Of a DNA stretch of 8,168 nt, positions 1-5,460 are shown one piece after another. The first letter of the stretch is position 1; each line of letters starts with the position of its first letter. Location of the stretch: positions 1-8,168 of the forward strand of contig JAUMNV010000212.1 of assembly GCA_031295725.1 (NCBI GenBank). Direction: 5' to 3'. Position numbers and translations under genes: made by a program. Under the pieces are notes generated by a model that searched no databases, had not been told where the DNA came from, and was given only the letters and a program-made list of their open reading frames with translations. The DNA is from Collinsella sp. GTDB lineage: Bacteria > Actinomycetota > Coriobacteriia > Coriobacteriales > Coriobacteriaceae.

Positions 1-615
1 CTCGTCGAGTTGGGGCTCTACACGGCCGATGAAATTGCCGCCAACGGGGATGCCATTGTCCGCGATTGCCTCGCCAGCAAAAAGCTCTATCCGCTGGTGA
101 CGACCACCTGCGCGCCCACGCAGATCGAGGGTGGCAGCACCGGCGCCAACGTAATGCCGCAGGATATGTGGGCCAACATTAACTTCCGCATGCTCGAGGG
201 CACGAGCGTGGCCGACGTTGTGGCGCGCTGCCGTGAGGCGGTTGCCGGGGCGGACCTTGCCGGTCGTGTCAAAGTGGAGCTGGGCCCCGGCAGCTCCGAA
301 CCCTCGCCGTCCCCGCGCATCGGTGGTCCCGGTCTCGAGGCGGTTCGCTCCATCGCCGTCCGCTATTTCCGTGATCCAAAGGGGATGGAGGAAAACGGAT
401 CATTCGAGCCAGTGGCAATTGTGCCCTCGACCGTGATCGGTGCGACCGACGCTGCCAACTACCAGCACATTTGCCCTGAGTGCATTCGCTTCTCGGCCTT
501 TGTGGTCGATGATGACGAGTGCGACCGAGGCGTCCACGGCACCAACGAGCGCATCACCCGCCGCGCCTACCTCCAGGGTGTTCGCTTCCTCATCGCCCTA
601 CTCCATACGCTTTAG
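1..615 (+). CDS. M20-family metallopeptidase (carboxypeptidase-like), C-terminal part
   Basis: The reading frame is open from the first base, so the N-terminus, with most zinc ligands, lies outside the window; 204 residues are visible. They match the second half of M20 peptidases of the ArgE/DapE/CPG2 and Gly-X carboxypeptidase (PM20D1-like) group. The dimerisation (lid) domain shows APTQIEGGSTGANVMP followed by NFRMLEG at about residues 39-64. The C-terminal catalytic part shows GATDAANY around D150 and the HGTNERI motif with H179, the usual last zinc ligand, and E183. Family members are cytosolic, two-metal hydrolases that cleave peptide or N-acyl-amino-acid bonds; the exact substrate cannot be read from this fragment. 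The TTG at 10 is not a credible start because the conserved fold continues upstream. The stop codon overlaps the first base of a palindrome. Family membership is confident, subfamily is not. Confidence 0.85.
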   Translation, partial: LVELGLYTADEIAANGDAIVRDCLASKKLYPLVTTTCAPTQIEGGSTGANVMPQDMWANINFRMLEGTSVADVVARCREAVAGADLAGRVKVELGPGSSEPSPSPRIGGPGLEAVRSIAVRYFRDPKGMEENGSFEPVAIVPSTVIGATDAANYQHICPECIRFSAFVVDDDECDRGVHGTNERITRRAYLQGVRFLIALLHTL

Positions 616-649
616 AATCCGACAAAGGGACTGTCCCTTTGTCGGATTC
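615..649. repeat. Perfect 35-base palindrome, REP-like
   Basis: Two 17-base arms, GAATCCGACAAAGGGAC (615-631) and its exact reverse complement (633-649), surround a single T at 632. The left arm starts on the last base of the peptidase stop codon. A transcript would form a very stable hairpin that could end or protect the peptidase mRNA, but no T-run follows, so a classic intrinsic terminator is unlikely. The perfect symmetry and the AAAGGGACTGTCCCTTT core look like dispersed extragenic palindromes (REP elements). Copy number in the genome cannot be seen here. Confidence 0.7.
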
Positions 650-682
650 CGTGCGGGTTATATGCAGGTTTGCCTGCGCACG
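650..682. repeat. Second imperfect hairpin next to the palindrome
   Basis: CGTGC (650-654) can pair with GCACG (678-682), and inside it GCAGG (664-668) pairs with CCTGC (673-677) around a TTTG loop, leaving a bulge at 655-663. It directly abuts the 615-649 palindrome, so the two could form a paired-hairpin unit as in REP doublets. It may also be chance structure in GC-rich DNA. No T-tract follows. Confidence 0.3.
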
Positions 683-689
683 CTATCAT

Positions 690-722
690 GTATGGGTTAG
701 ACCGCAACTATGTACCCCATAC
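690..722. repeat. 7-base inverted repeat in the prfA leader
   Basis: GTATGGG (690-696) and CCCATAC (716-722) are perfect inverted copies separated by 19 bases, in the 229-base gap before prfA. The repeat could be an operator half-site pair or an RNA stem. The rest of the gap (616-844) shows no convincing -35/-10 pair; TATCAT at 684-689 is a possible -10 without a good -35. Confidence 0.2.
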
Positions 723-763
723 GCGAAGGGATGCGCATGTATCTGAAGATCGACATGTTCTAG
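710..763 (+). other. Possible 17-codon leader ORF upstream of prfA
   Basis: The frame ATG (710) to TAG (761-763) encodes MYPIREGMRMYLKIDMF. Internal ATGs at 731 and 737 lie in the same frame. GAAGGG (725-730) sits 6 bases before the ATG at 737, so the shortest version, MYLKIDMF, has the best ribosome-binding site. It lies 81 bases upstream of prfA in a stretch with no other gene. I recognise no family, and an ORF this short can arise by chance. Confidence 0.15.
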
Positions 764-844
764 CCGGGCTTACCCCCGCAGCGGTGCCCCGCGCCCCATC
801 AACTCTGCCGATTTTCACCTTCACGCATATAAAGGAGTCCCGCC

Positions 845-1912
845 ATGCGCGACAAGCTCGAAAAGATCATCAAGGCCTACGAGGAGCTCGAGAAGAAGCT
901 TTCCGACCCGGCCGTCGCCTCCGATATCAAGGAGTTCACGCGTCTCAACAAGGAGTACGCGCACCAGTCCGACCTCATCGCCGCCTCGCGCGAGTACATC
1001 GGCGCGCTCGATGACATCGAGGCTGCCAAGGAAATGCTGCACGATACCACCGATGCCGATGAGAAGGAGATGCTCCAGATGGACATCTCCGAAAACGAGG
1101 CCAAGCTTCCCCAACTCGAGGAAGACATCAAGTACATGCTCATCCCGAGCGACCCCAACGACGACAAGAACACCATCGTCGAGATTCGCTCCGCCGCCGG
1201 TGGCGACGAGGCGGCCATCTTCGCCGGCGACCTCTACAAGATGTATCAGCGCTTTTGCGAGTCGCGCGGCTGGAAGACCACCGTGCTCGATTCCAGCCCC
1301 AGCGAGGCCGGCGGCTTTAAGTCCATTGAGTTCAAGGTCGAGGGCGACCGCGTTTACTCCGTCATGAAGTTCGAGTCCGGCGTGCACCGCGTCCAGCGCG
1401 TCCCCAAGACCGAGTCCCAGGGTCGCATTCAGACCTCCACGGCTACCGTCGCCGTGCTTCCCGAGGCCGAGGAAATCGACGTCCAGATCAACCAGTCCGA
1501 CCTGCGCATCGACACCTACTGCGCCTCCGGCCCTGGCGGTCAGTGCGTTAACACTACCTACTCCGCCGTGCGCATCACCCACTTGCCCACCAACACCGTG
1601 GTGCAGTCGCAGGAACAGCGCTCCCAGATTCAGAACCGCGAAGTCTGCATGCAGATGCTGCGCGCCCGTCTGTACGAGATGGAGCTCGAGAAGCAGCAGG
1701 CTGAGCTCGGTGCCGAGCGCCAGAGCCAGATCGGCCACGGCAACCGTTCCGAGAAGATCCGTACCTATAACCAGCCCCAGGACCGCGTGACCGATCACCG
1801 CATCGGTTTCAACTCCACCTACAACGGCGTCCTTCTGGGCGATCAGCTCGGCACCGTCATCGAGGCACTCGCCGCCGCCGAGCGAGCCGAGAAGCTGGCA
1901 CAGGCTGTGTAG
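845..1912 (+). CDS. prfA: Peptide chain release factor 1
   Basis: This 355-residue protein, the usual length for RF1, recognises UAA and UAG in the ribosomal A site and triggers hydrolysis of peptidyl-tRNA. The N-terminal third is a charged helical domain. The stop-codon recognition motif P-x-T appears as PKT at 187-189, inside the conserved VQRVPKTESQGR; the PxT form separates RF1 from RF2, which uses SPF. The catalytic GGQ lies at 231-233 in SGPGGQCVNTTYSAVRITH. Cys follows GGQ where I expect His or Ser, and Tyr stands in NTTYSAVR where Asp is common; both look like family variation. The ATG at 845 is supported by AAAGGAG at 831-837, seven bases upstream. The enzyme that methylates Q233, PrmC, is encoded by the next gene. 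A probable terminator follows at 1988-2023, so prfA is probably not cotranscribed with prmC here. Confidence 0.97.
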   Translation: MRDKLEKIIKAYEELEKKLSDPAVASDIKEFTRLNKEYAHQSDLIAASREYIGALDDIEAAKEMLHDTTDADEKEMLQMDISENEAKLPQLEEDIKYMLIPSDPNDDKNTIVEIRSAAGGDEAAIFAGDLYKMYQRFCESRGWKTTVLDSSPSEAGGFKSIEFKVEGDRVYSVMKFESGVHRVQRVPKTESQGRIQTSTATVAVLPEAEEIDVQINQSDLRIDTYCASGPGGQCVNTTYSAVRITHLPTNTVVQSQEQRSQIQNREVCMQMLRARLYEMELEKQQAELGAERQSQIGHGNRSEKIRTYNQPQDRVTDHRIGFNSTYNGVLLGDQLGTVIEALAAAERAEKLAQAV

Positions 1913-1914
1913 GT

Positions 1915-1938
1915 TCCGCCGTTCTACCGAACGGCGGA
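1915..1938. repeat. Perfect 10-bp hairpin just after prfA
   Basis: TCCGCCGTTC (1915-1924) and GAACGGCGGA (1929-1938) pair perfectly around a TACC loop, starting three bases after the prfA stop codon. No T-run follows, so alone it would be a weak terminator. It may protect the prfA 3' end, or act with the hairpin at 1988-2016. Confidence 0.55.
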
Positions 1939-1987
1939 CCAGCCGACGCTGCGCGGGCCGCATTTGGACAATCTGACGTTCAACTTC

Positions 1988-2023
1988 AAGGGCGCGACCA
2001 GAAGGTCAGCGCCCTTTCGTTTC
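1988..2023 (+). terminator. Probable intrinsic terminator of prfA
   Basis: AAGGGCGC-GACC (1988-1999) pairs with GGTC-A-GCGCCCTT (2004-2016) around an AGAA loop, giving a 12-bp GC-rich stem with one bulged A at 2008. It is followed by T-rich sequence, TCGTTTC, at 2017-2023. The A's at the stem base also pair with T's, as in many bidirectional terminators. The T-tract is interrupted, so efficiency is uncertain. Confidence 0.65.
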
Positions 2024-2067
2024 ACGTCACCTTGTCTCAAATGCGACCCGCTCGCTGTCCGTCCTCT

Positions 2068-2116
2068 ACCTGCGGCGCTGCCTTGCTCCGGATGCGGTAT
2101 GCTCAACCTGCGGCGC
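2068..2116. repeat. 11-base direct repeat ACCTGCGGCGC
   Basis: ACCTGCGGCGC occurs at 2068-2078 and again at 2106-2116, 38 bases apart start to start, just left of the palindromic element at 2125-2153. It could mark the edge of an inserted or duplicated block, or be chance in GC-rich DNA. Confidence 0.3.
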
Positions 2117-2124
2117 CTTAGAGG

Positions 2125-2153
2125 TAGTCATTGGGGACGTTCTTAAATGACTA
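2125..2153. repeat. Palindromic repeat, REP-like, second type
   Basis: TAGTCATT (2125-2132) and AATGACTA (2146-2153) are perfect 8-base inverted copies. Inside them, after one G/A mismatch, G·T, G·T, G-C and A-T pairs continue to a CGT loop (2138-2140), so the whole 29 bases form a hairpin. The core GGGGACGTTC differs from the palindrome at 615-649, so these are two element types. It sits at the border between GC-rich and AT-rich DNA. No T-tract follows it. Confidence 0.5.
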
Positions 2154-2169
2154 GGTTGGGCACATTGCT

Positions 2170-2405
2170 TTGAGATGTTATTCAATCGGCTTTGATGGCC
2201 ATGAAGCCGGCTACCTGCTCAAAGAAATTAGCGGCATTTATCTGCTATTGAAAATAATGCTCAAAAAATCGTTCAAGAAGTCGCAGTGCATTTTTTGATG
2301 CGTCGCACGTCAAGTGATTTGGCAAGTTCTTGGTTAGATATTGGTCAGTTTTGGGTCAACCTTGCCAAAAGCTTGACGAATGCAGATTTTGACGTCGACG
2401 AATGA
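2170..2405 (+). pseudogene. Possible decayed or foreign gene fragment in AT-rich DNA
   Basis: Two overlapping open frames cover this AT-rich stretch. The first (2170-2298) reads LRCYSIGFDGHEAGYLLKEI and on to a TGA at 2296. The second (2232-2405), offset by a frame, opens after a TAG at 2229-2231 and gives 57 codons, including AIENNAQKIVQEVAVHFLMR and SSWLDIGQFWVNLAKSLTNA, ending at TGA 2403-2405. The second looks protein-like and helical. Neither frame has a clear ribosome-binding site. A frameshift near 2232-2298 would join them into about 75 residues. The motif IGFDGHEAGYLLKEI faintly recalls the RpiB/LacAB N-terminus (IxIGxDHAGxxLKE), but with extra residues, so I give that little weight. 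It may equally be non-coding. Confidence 0.2.
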
Positions 2406-2469
2406 GCACTTCAGGCAGGTTCCAAGCAAAAATCTGGGCTGATTCTCGATAATCGCCTTCAATCGTCCC

Positions 2470-2496
2470 TTGCCAAGCGCTGGCCTCGCGTACAAT
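2470..2496 (+). promoter_or_regulatory. Candidate sigma70-type promoter for prmC
   Basis: TTGCCA (2470-2475) and TACAAT (2491-2496) lie 15 bases apart, slightly short for a -35/-10 pair, but both hexamers are close to consensus. Transcription would begin near 2503, giving a leader of about 42 bases before the ATG at 2545. This fits prmC being transcribed apart from prfA. Confidence 0.45.
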
Positions 2497-2544
2497 CTGC
2501 TCCGACATTCGCGCGCCGTCCGGCGCTTAAGAGGGGAGGGCCCC

Positions 2545-3795
2545 ATGGCAAACGAGATTTGGACCATCAAGCGTTGTCTCGAGTGGACCAAGGAGTACCT
2601 GGCCGAGCGCGGCGAGGAGCACCCCCGTCTTTCTGCCGAGTGGCTGCTCTGCGCTGCCACGGGTTTGGCACGCATCGACTTATATATGCGCATGGACGAG
2701 ACGCTTAACGCGGCTCAGCTCGAGACCATGCACGCGGCCGTTGTTCGTCGCGCTAAAGGTGAACCGCTGCAGTACATCACCGGCAGCACGCAGTTTCGCA
2801 TGATCGACGTCGCGTGCGCCCCCGGCGTGCTCATTCCGCGCCCCGAGACCGAGATGCTCGTCGAGGAAGTCCTCAATTATCTGGATGCCGAGGTGCTGAG
2901 CCCCAAGGCTGCTGCCCGTCAGCGCGTGGAGCTGCCTTGGAACGATGAGGTCGAGGAGGCACGCAAGGCCGAGGCCGCGCTGGCAGACGAACGCGCGGCC
3001 GCCGAGCGCCGTGCCGCTAACCTGACGGCTGCCGATGAGGCGGCGCTAGGCGGCGACGTATTGGGCGGCCGCGCCTATGCCGAGGAGCTGGCCGACCGCG
3101 AGGCCGAGGAAGCCGCCGCGCAGGCAGCAGAAGCCGAAGCCGCGGAAGCCGCCGAGCCCGAGCTCGACGAATACGGCATCGCCATCGAGGGTGCCGGCCA
3201 GGAGACGGCTTCGGCTCAGGATGCCGCTGCGCCTGCCCCAGCCGAGCCCCGTATCGCCCGCGTTCTCGAGGTCGGCTGCGGCACGGGTTGCATCTCGCTC
3301 TCCCTTGCCTGGGAGCGCCGCGGCCACGTTACCTGCACCGCCACCGATATCGAGCCGCGCGCCATCGATCTGGCCACCAAAAACCGCGACGCGCTCGGCC
3401 TCACGGCAGATGAGGTTGCCTTTAGTCTCACCAACCTGGTGAGCTCCATTCCCCGCGAAGAGTGGGGCACCTTCGACGTGCTCGTTTCCAACCCGCCCTA
3501 CATCCCGACCGGCGTCATGCGCTCGCTGCCGCACGAGGTCAAGGACTTTGAGCCCGACTTGGCGCTCGAGGGCGGTGCCGACGGCCTGGACATCTTCCGC
3601 CGCCTGCTCAATGCGGCGCCTTACATGCTGCGCGCCGGCGGCCTGTTTGCCTGCGAGCTCTACGAGGGCGCCCTCGATGCCGCGGCCGAGCTCTGTCGCC
3701 AGGCAGGCCTTTCGGACGTGCGTATCGTCCACGACCTCACCGATCGTCCCCGCATCGTTCGAGCCATCGTCACCGAGCCCAAACAGCGTATTTAA
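2545..3795 (+). CDS. prmC: Release factor glutamine methyltransferase with a large Ala/Glu-rich insertion
   Basis: PrmC transfers a methyl group from S-adenosylmethionine to the GGQ glutamine of RF1 and RF2. The N-terminal helical domain contains GEPLQYITGSTQFRMIDV and PRPETE (98-103). The Rossmann methyltransferase domain has the SAM-binding motif VLEVGCGTG (240-248) and the catalytic NPPY (316-319). The ATG at 2545 is preferred to an in-frame TTG at 2470, because GAGGGGAGGG (2531-2540) precedes it and the PrmC N-terminus begins there. The protein is 416 residues against about 280 for the E. coli enzyme. The excess lies between PRPETE and the SAM motif, at about residues 114-237: a charged, Ala/Glu-rich, probably helical or disordered segment. 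It is in frame with no stops, and the flanking domains are intact, so activity is expected. Codon use in the insert is GC-rich like the rest. Confidence 0.95.
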   Translation: MANEIWTIKRCLEWTKEYLAERGEEHPRLSAEWLLCAATGLARIDLYMRMDETLNAAQLETMHAAVVRRAKGEPLQYITGSTQFRMIDVACAPGVLIPRPETEMLVEEVLNYLDAEVLSPKAAARQRVELPWNDEVEEARKAEAALADERAAAERRAANLTAADEAALGGDVLGGRAYAEELADREAEEAAAQAAEAEAAEAAEPELDEYGIAIEGAGQETASAQDAAAPAPAEPRIARVLEVGCGTGCISLSLAWERRGHVTCTATDIEPRAIDLATKNRDALGLTADEVAFSLTNLVSSIPREEWGTFDVLVSNPPYIPTGVMRSLPHEVKDFEPDLALEGGADGLDIFRRLLNAAPYMLRAGGLFACELYEGALDAAAELCRQAGLSDVRIVHDLTDRPRIVRAIVTEPKQRI

Positions 3796-3812
3796 GCTGA
3801 ATAAATAGACAT

Positions 3813-3840
3813 TTGCGCAAGTTTGTCCTTGCAATATACC
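3813..3840 (+). promoter_or_regulatory. Candidate promoter of the toxin-antitoxin pair
   Basis: TTGCGC (3813-3818) and TATACC (3835-3840) are spaced by 16 bases and would start transcription near 3847, leaving room for the ribosome-binding site GGAG at 3861-3864. A second pair, TTGCAA (3829-3834) and TACTAT (3851-3856), also has 16-base spacing, but would start transcription inside the ribosome-binding site. The gap after prmC holds no terminator, so read-through is also possible. Confidence 0.35.
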
Positions 3841-3846
3841 GTAAAA

Positions 3847-3861
3847 CTTCTACTATAGAAG
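3847..3861. promoter_or_regulatory. Operator-like palindrome before the toxin gene
   Basis: CTTCTA (3847-3852) and TAGAAG (3856-3861) are perfect inverted copies around CTA, ending 9 bases before the toxin start and touching its ribosome-binding site. Antitoxins with an HTH domain usually repress their own operon by binding such palindromes, so this is a good candidate site for the product of the gene at 4253. Confidence 0.45.
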
Positions 3862-3870
3862 GAGAAAGGT

Positions 3871-4266
3871 ATGTCAAATCAGCTGCATCGGTACCGTATC
3901 GTGCTTGATTACATTGAACCTTGGCTTGATGAGCAGGATGAAGCTACGCTGAAGCAGATTTATGCAGACCTTTTGGTGCTCGAGAAGGAAGGTCCCAGCC
4001 TTGGTCGTCCGCTGGTTGACCGCGTAAAGGGCTCGAAGCTTCATCATTTAAAGGAGCTGAGAGTGACGTCGTGTGGTGGGCAGGTGATTCGCATCCTCTT
4101 CGCCTTTGACCCCAAGCGCCAGGCGGTATTGCTATTGGCGGGTGATAAGTCGCGAGCGGGATCGTCAAGGGCAAAATGGAACGGTTGGTATGCGATCAAC
4201 ATTCCAAGGGCCGAGCAAATATACCGTCGCCACGTAAGGAGGCTCGATCGAGATGGAACTGCATGA
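3871..4266 (+). CDS. Type II toxin, RelE/HigB-like (Gp49 family)
   Basis: This 131-residue protein fits the phage-derived Gp49-like HigB group of the RelE/ParE toxin superfamily, whose members with known activity mostly cut mRNA on the ribosome. Visible features are LGRPLVDRVKGSKLHHLKEL (45-64), the core strand pair RILFAFDPKRQAVLLLAGDK (74-93), and a C-terminal W-Y-x(3)-IPRAEQIYRRH helix segment. Many Lys and Arg residues in the second half suit RNA binding. The ATG at 3871 follows GGAG (3861-3864). The gene ends 14 bases inside the next gene, which encodes an HTH protein, the toxin-first order typical of HigBA. Composition is lower in GC than the neighbours (27 of 60 bases in 3901-3960), suggesting acquisition. 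The activity and target are inferred from the family only. Confidence 0.82.
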   Translation: MSNQLHRYRIVLDYIEPWLDEQDEATLKQIYADLLVLEKEGPSLGRPLVDRVKGSKLHHLKELRVTSCGGQVIRILFAFDPKRQAVLLLAGDKSRAGSSRAKWNGWYAINIPRAEQIYRRHVRRLDRDGTA

Positions 4267-4555
4267 GTATATGGAATCTCGCGGGATAACACGCGACTCC
4301 ATTACCGCCGAGCAGGAGAGGACTCGCGATCGTATCGAAGCCTATAAGCTTGCTCAGATTCGCAGGTTAAAAGATCTAACACAGGCGTCGGTCGCCCAGT
4401 CGATGGGCGTTTCTCAAAAACGTGTATCCGAGCTCGAGCGTGGGGAGTTGGGTTCGATGAGGCTCGACACGCTGAGCAGGTACGCAGAGAGCCTCGGCGG
4501 AAAACTGGTTGCAAGCATCGAGTTTCCCGATCGTACCGTTACGCTTGCGCGCTAA
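4253..4555 (+). CDS. XRE-family HTH antitoxin (HigA-like)
   Basis: This 100-residue protein has a helix-turn-helix of the XRE/Cro-CI type at about residues 42-64 (LTQASVAQSMGVSQKRVSEL), followed by the conserved ERGELGSMRLDTLSRYAESLGG. The N-terminal 35 residues are charged and helical and may contact the toxin. It should neutralise the toxin and repress the shared operon; the palindrome at 3847-3861 is a candidate site. The start at 4253 overlaps the toxin gene by 14 bases, and AAGGAGG (4236-4242) lies ten bases upstream, which supports translational coupling with a strong site of its own. No terminator is visible after the stop. A solitary regulator is unlikely given the overlap. Confidence 0.85.
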   Translation: MELHEYMESRGITRDSITAEQERTRDRIEAYKLAQIRRLKDLTQASVAQSMGVSQKRVSELERGELGSMRLDTLSRYAESLGGKLVASIEFPDRTVTLAR

Positions 4556-4570
4556 AAATCTTCAATTAAC

Positions 4571-4679
4571 CCCCTCACTTTCACCGACTACTAGAGCCGC
4601 TCACCAAACCAACATGCACTCTGGCCAAATAGGTTGAACGTTTCGTGCGAGAATGCCCCTCAGTAAACAAACTTTCACC
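4571..4679. repeat. Short direct repeats before the Sua5 gene
   Basis: CCCCTCA followed directly by CTTTCACC occurs at 4571-4585. The same two words recur at 4656-4662 and 4672-4679, separated by 9 bases. The 148-base gap 4556-4703 otherwise shows no clear promoter or terminator. It could be a partial duplication left by insertion of the toxin-antitoxin pair, but no matching copy is seen on the left side of that pair. Confidence 0.25.
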
Positions 4680-4703
4680 AGAGCGTAAGGGGCTGGCATA
4701 CAC

Positions 4704-5447
4704 ATGCAGACGGTCTATCGGGTATACGAGGGAACGCGCGAGCCGCATCGGCTCGCCGTCGAACGCACGGCCGAGGTGCTCGGCCGCGGCGGCCTGGCCT
4801 TGATCCCGACCGAGACCGTCTACGGTGTCGCCGTGGCAGTCAACGCCTTCTCGGACGCCGTGCCCCAAGATACAAGCGAATTCCCATCGTGGCCGCGCGA
4901 TCCGCAGGCTGTCGTCAATGGCGCCGCGGTCCCCGCACTCGGTACCGGCTATCGTCGTATCTTTACCCTCAAGCAGCGCGAGCTCACCCAAACGGTTGCC
5001 TGGCTGGTCGATGATGCCGAGGCACTCGACCGCTATGGCGTGGATATCCCCGAAGAGGCTCGCGTACTCGCACGACGATGCTGGCCGGGAGCCCTGACTA
5101 TTGTGGTCAAGGCGGCCCCCTGCGTGCCGACCTTTATGCGTGCCGCCGACGACACGGTGGCTCTTCGCGCGTCGGCCTCGCCTGTGGTCCAAGCGCTCAT
5201 CCGCGCCTGCGGCAGCCCTCTTGCCTGCACCAGCGCTAACACGCATGGCGCGCCCGCGCCGGCAAGTTTTGTCACGGTGGAGGAGCGCATCCTGGAGGGG
5301 GTCGATGTTGCCGTCGACGCCGGTGAGACCCCGTGTCGCGATGCCTCAACCATCGTGTCGTTCCAGCACGGCGGGCTCCAGATCCTGCGCCAAGGCGCAC
5401 TTCCCGCATCAGAGATCGAACGGGTCCTGTCCGACCCGATGCAATAG
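4704..5447 (+). CDS. tsaC: L-threonylcarbamoyladenylate synthase (Sua5/YwlC/TsaC family)
   Basis: The enzyme makes threonylcarbamoyl-AMP from threonine, bicarbonate and ATP, the first step of t6A37 formation in ANN-reading tRNAs. Family motifs are PTETVYG (35-41), K90-x-R92 in the nucleotide/substrate pocket, WPGALT (127-132), the SAN motif (177-179) in CTSANTHGAP, and the DASTIV segment near 213-218. At 247 residues it is longer than the roughly 190-residue TsaC domain, and shorter than two-domain Sua5. About 30 of the extra residues lie between PTETVYG and K-x-R (about 49-83), where the family usually has a short helix. The sequence after K-x-R (ELTQTV) also lacks the usual KPL-type motif. 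The ATG at 4704 follows AAGGGG (4687-4692) at 11 bases. glpK begins 13 bases after the stop, so the two are probably cotranscribed. Confidence 0.9.
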   Translation: MQTVYRVYEGTREPHRLAVERTAEVLGRGGLALIPTETVYGVAVAVNAFSDAVPQDTSEFPSWPRDPQAVVNGAAVPALGTGYRRIFTLKQRELTQTVAWLVDDAEALDRYGVDIPEEARVLARRCWPGALTIVVKAAPCVPTFMRAADDTVALRASASPVVQALIRACGSPLACTSANTHGAPAPASFVTVEERILEGVDVAVDAGETPCRDASTIVSFQHGGLQILRQGALPASEIERVLSDPMQ

Positions 5448-5460
5448 AAAGGTGTAAGCG

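Larger units (their letters stand above)
1913..2544. other. 632-base intergenic region between prfA and prmC
   Basis: No confident gene is present. The left part (1913 to about 2120) is GC-rich and holds two hairpins, one a probable terminator, and an 11-base direct repeat. A palindromic repeat lies at 2125-2153. From about 2160 to 2460 the DNA is strikingly AT-rich (18 G/C of 60 bases in 2221-2280), with a possible gene remnant at 2170-2405. The last 75 bases hold a likely promoter and a ribosome-binding site for prmC. prfA and prmC are often close or adjacent, so this gap is unusually long and looks like a site of accumulated insertions. Confidence 0.6.

Noticed and set aside
821..1963. 380-codon open frame on the minus strand
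   Set aside because: It is exactly opposite prfA, whose protein is unmistakable. High-GC coding DNA commonly keeps the antisense frame open. The product is repetitive in L, V, G and D with no recognisable motif.
1964..2146. 60-codon plus-strand frame after prfA as a small gene
   Set aside because: It starts with TTG without a ribosome-binding site, runs through the terminator hairpin and ends in the palindromic repeat; more likely non-coding.
2470..2544. TTG at 2470 as an earlier start of prmC
   Set aside because: It overlaps the likely -35 element, has no ribosome-binding site, and the 25 added residues do not look like PrmC. The ATG at 2545 has a strong site.
2334..2693. 119-codon minus-strand frame across the prmC start
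   Set aside because: It covers the prmC promoter, ribosome-binding site and first 50 codons in antisense, with no domain and mixed base composition.
3046..3834. 262-codon minus-strand frame opposite prmC
   Set aside because: It overlaps the conserved methyltransferase motifs of prmC in antisense and has no ribosome-binding site or domain of its own.
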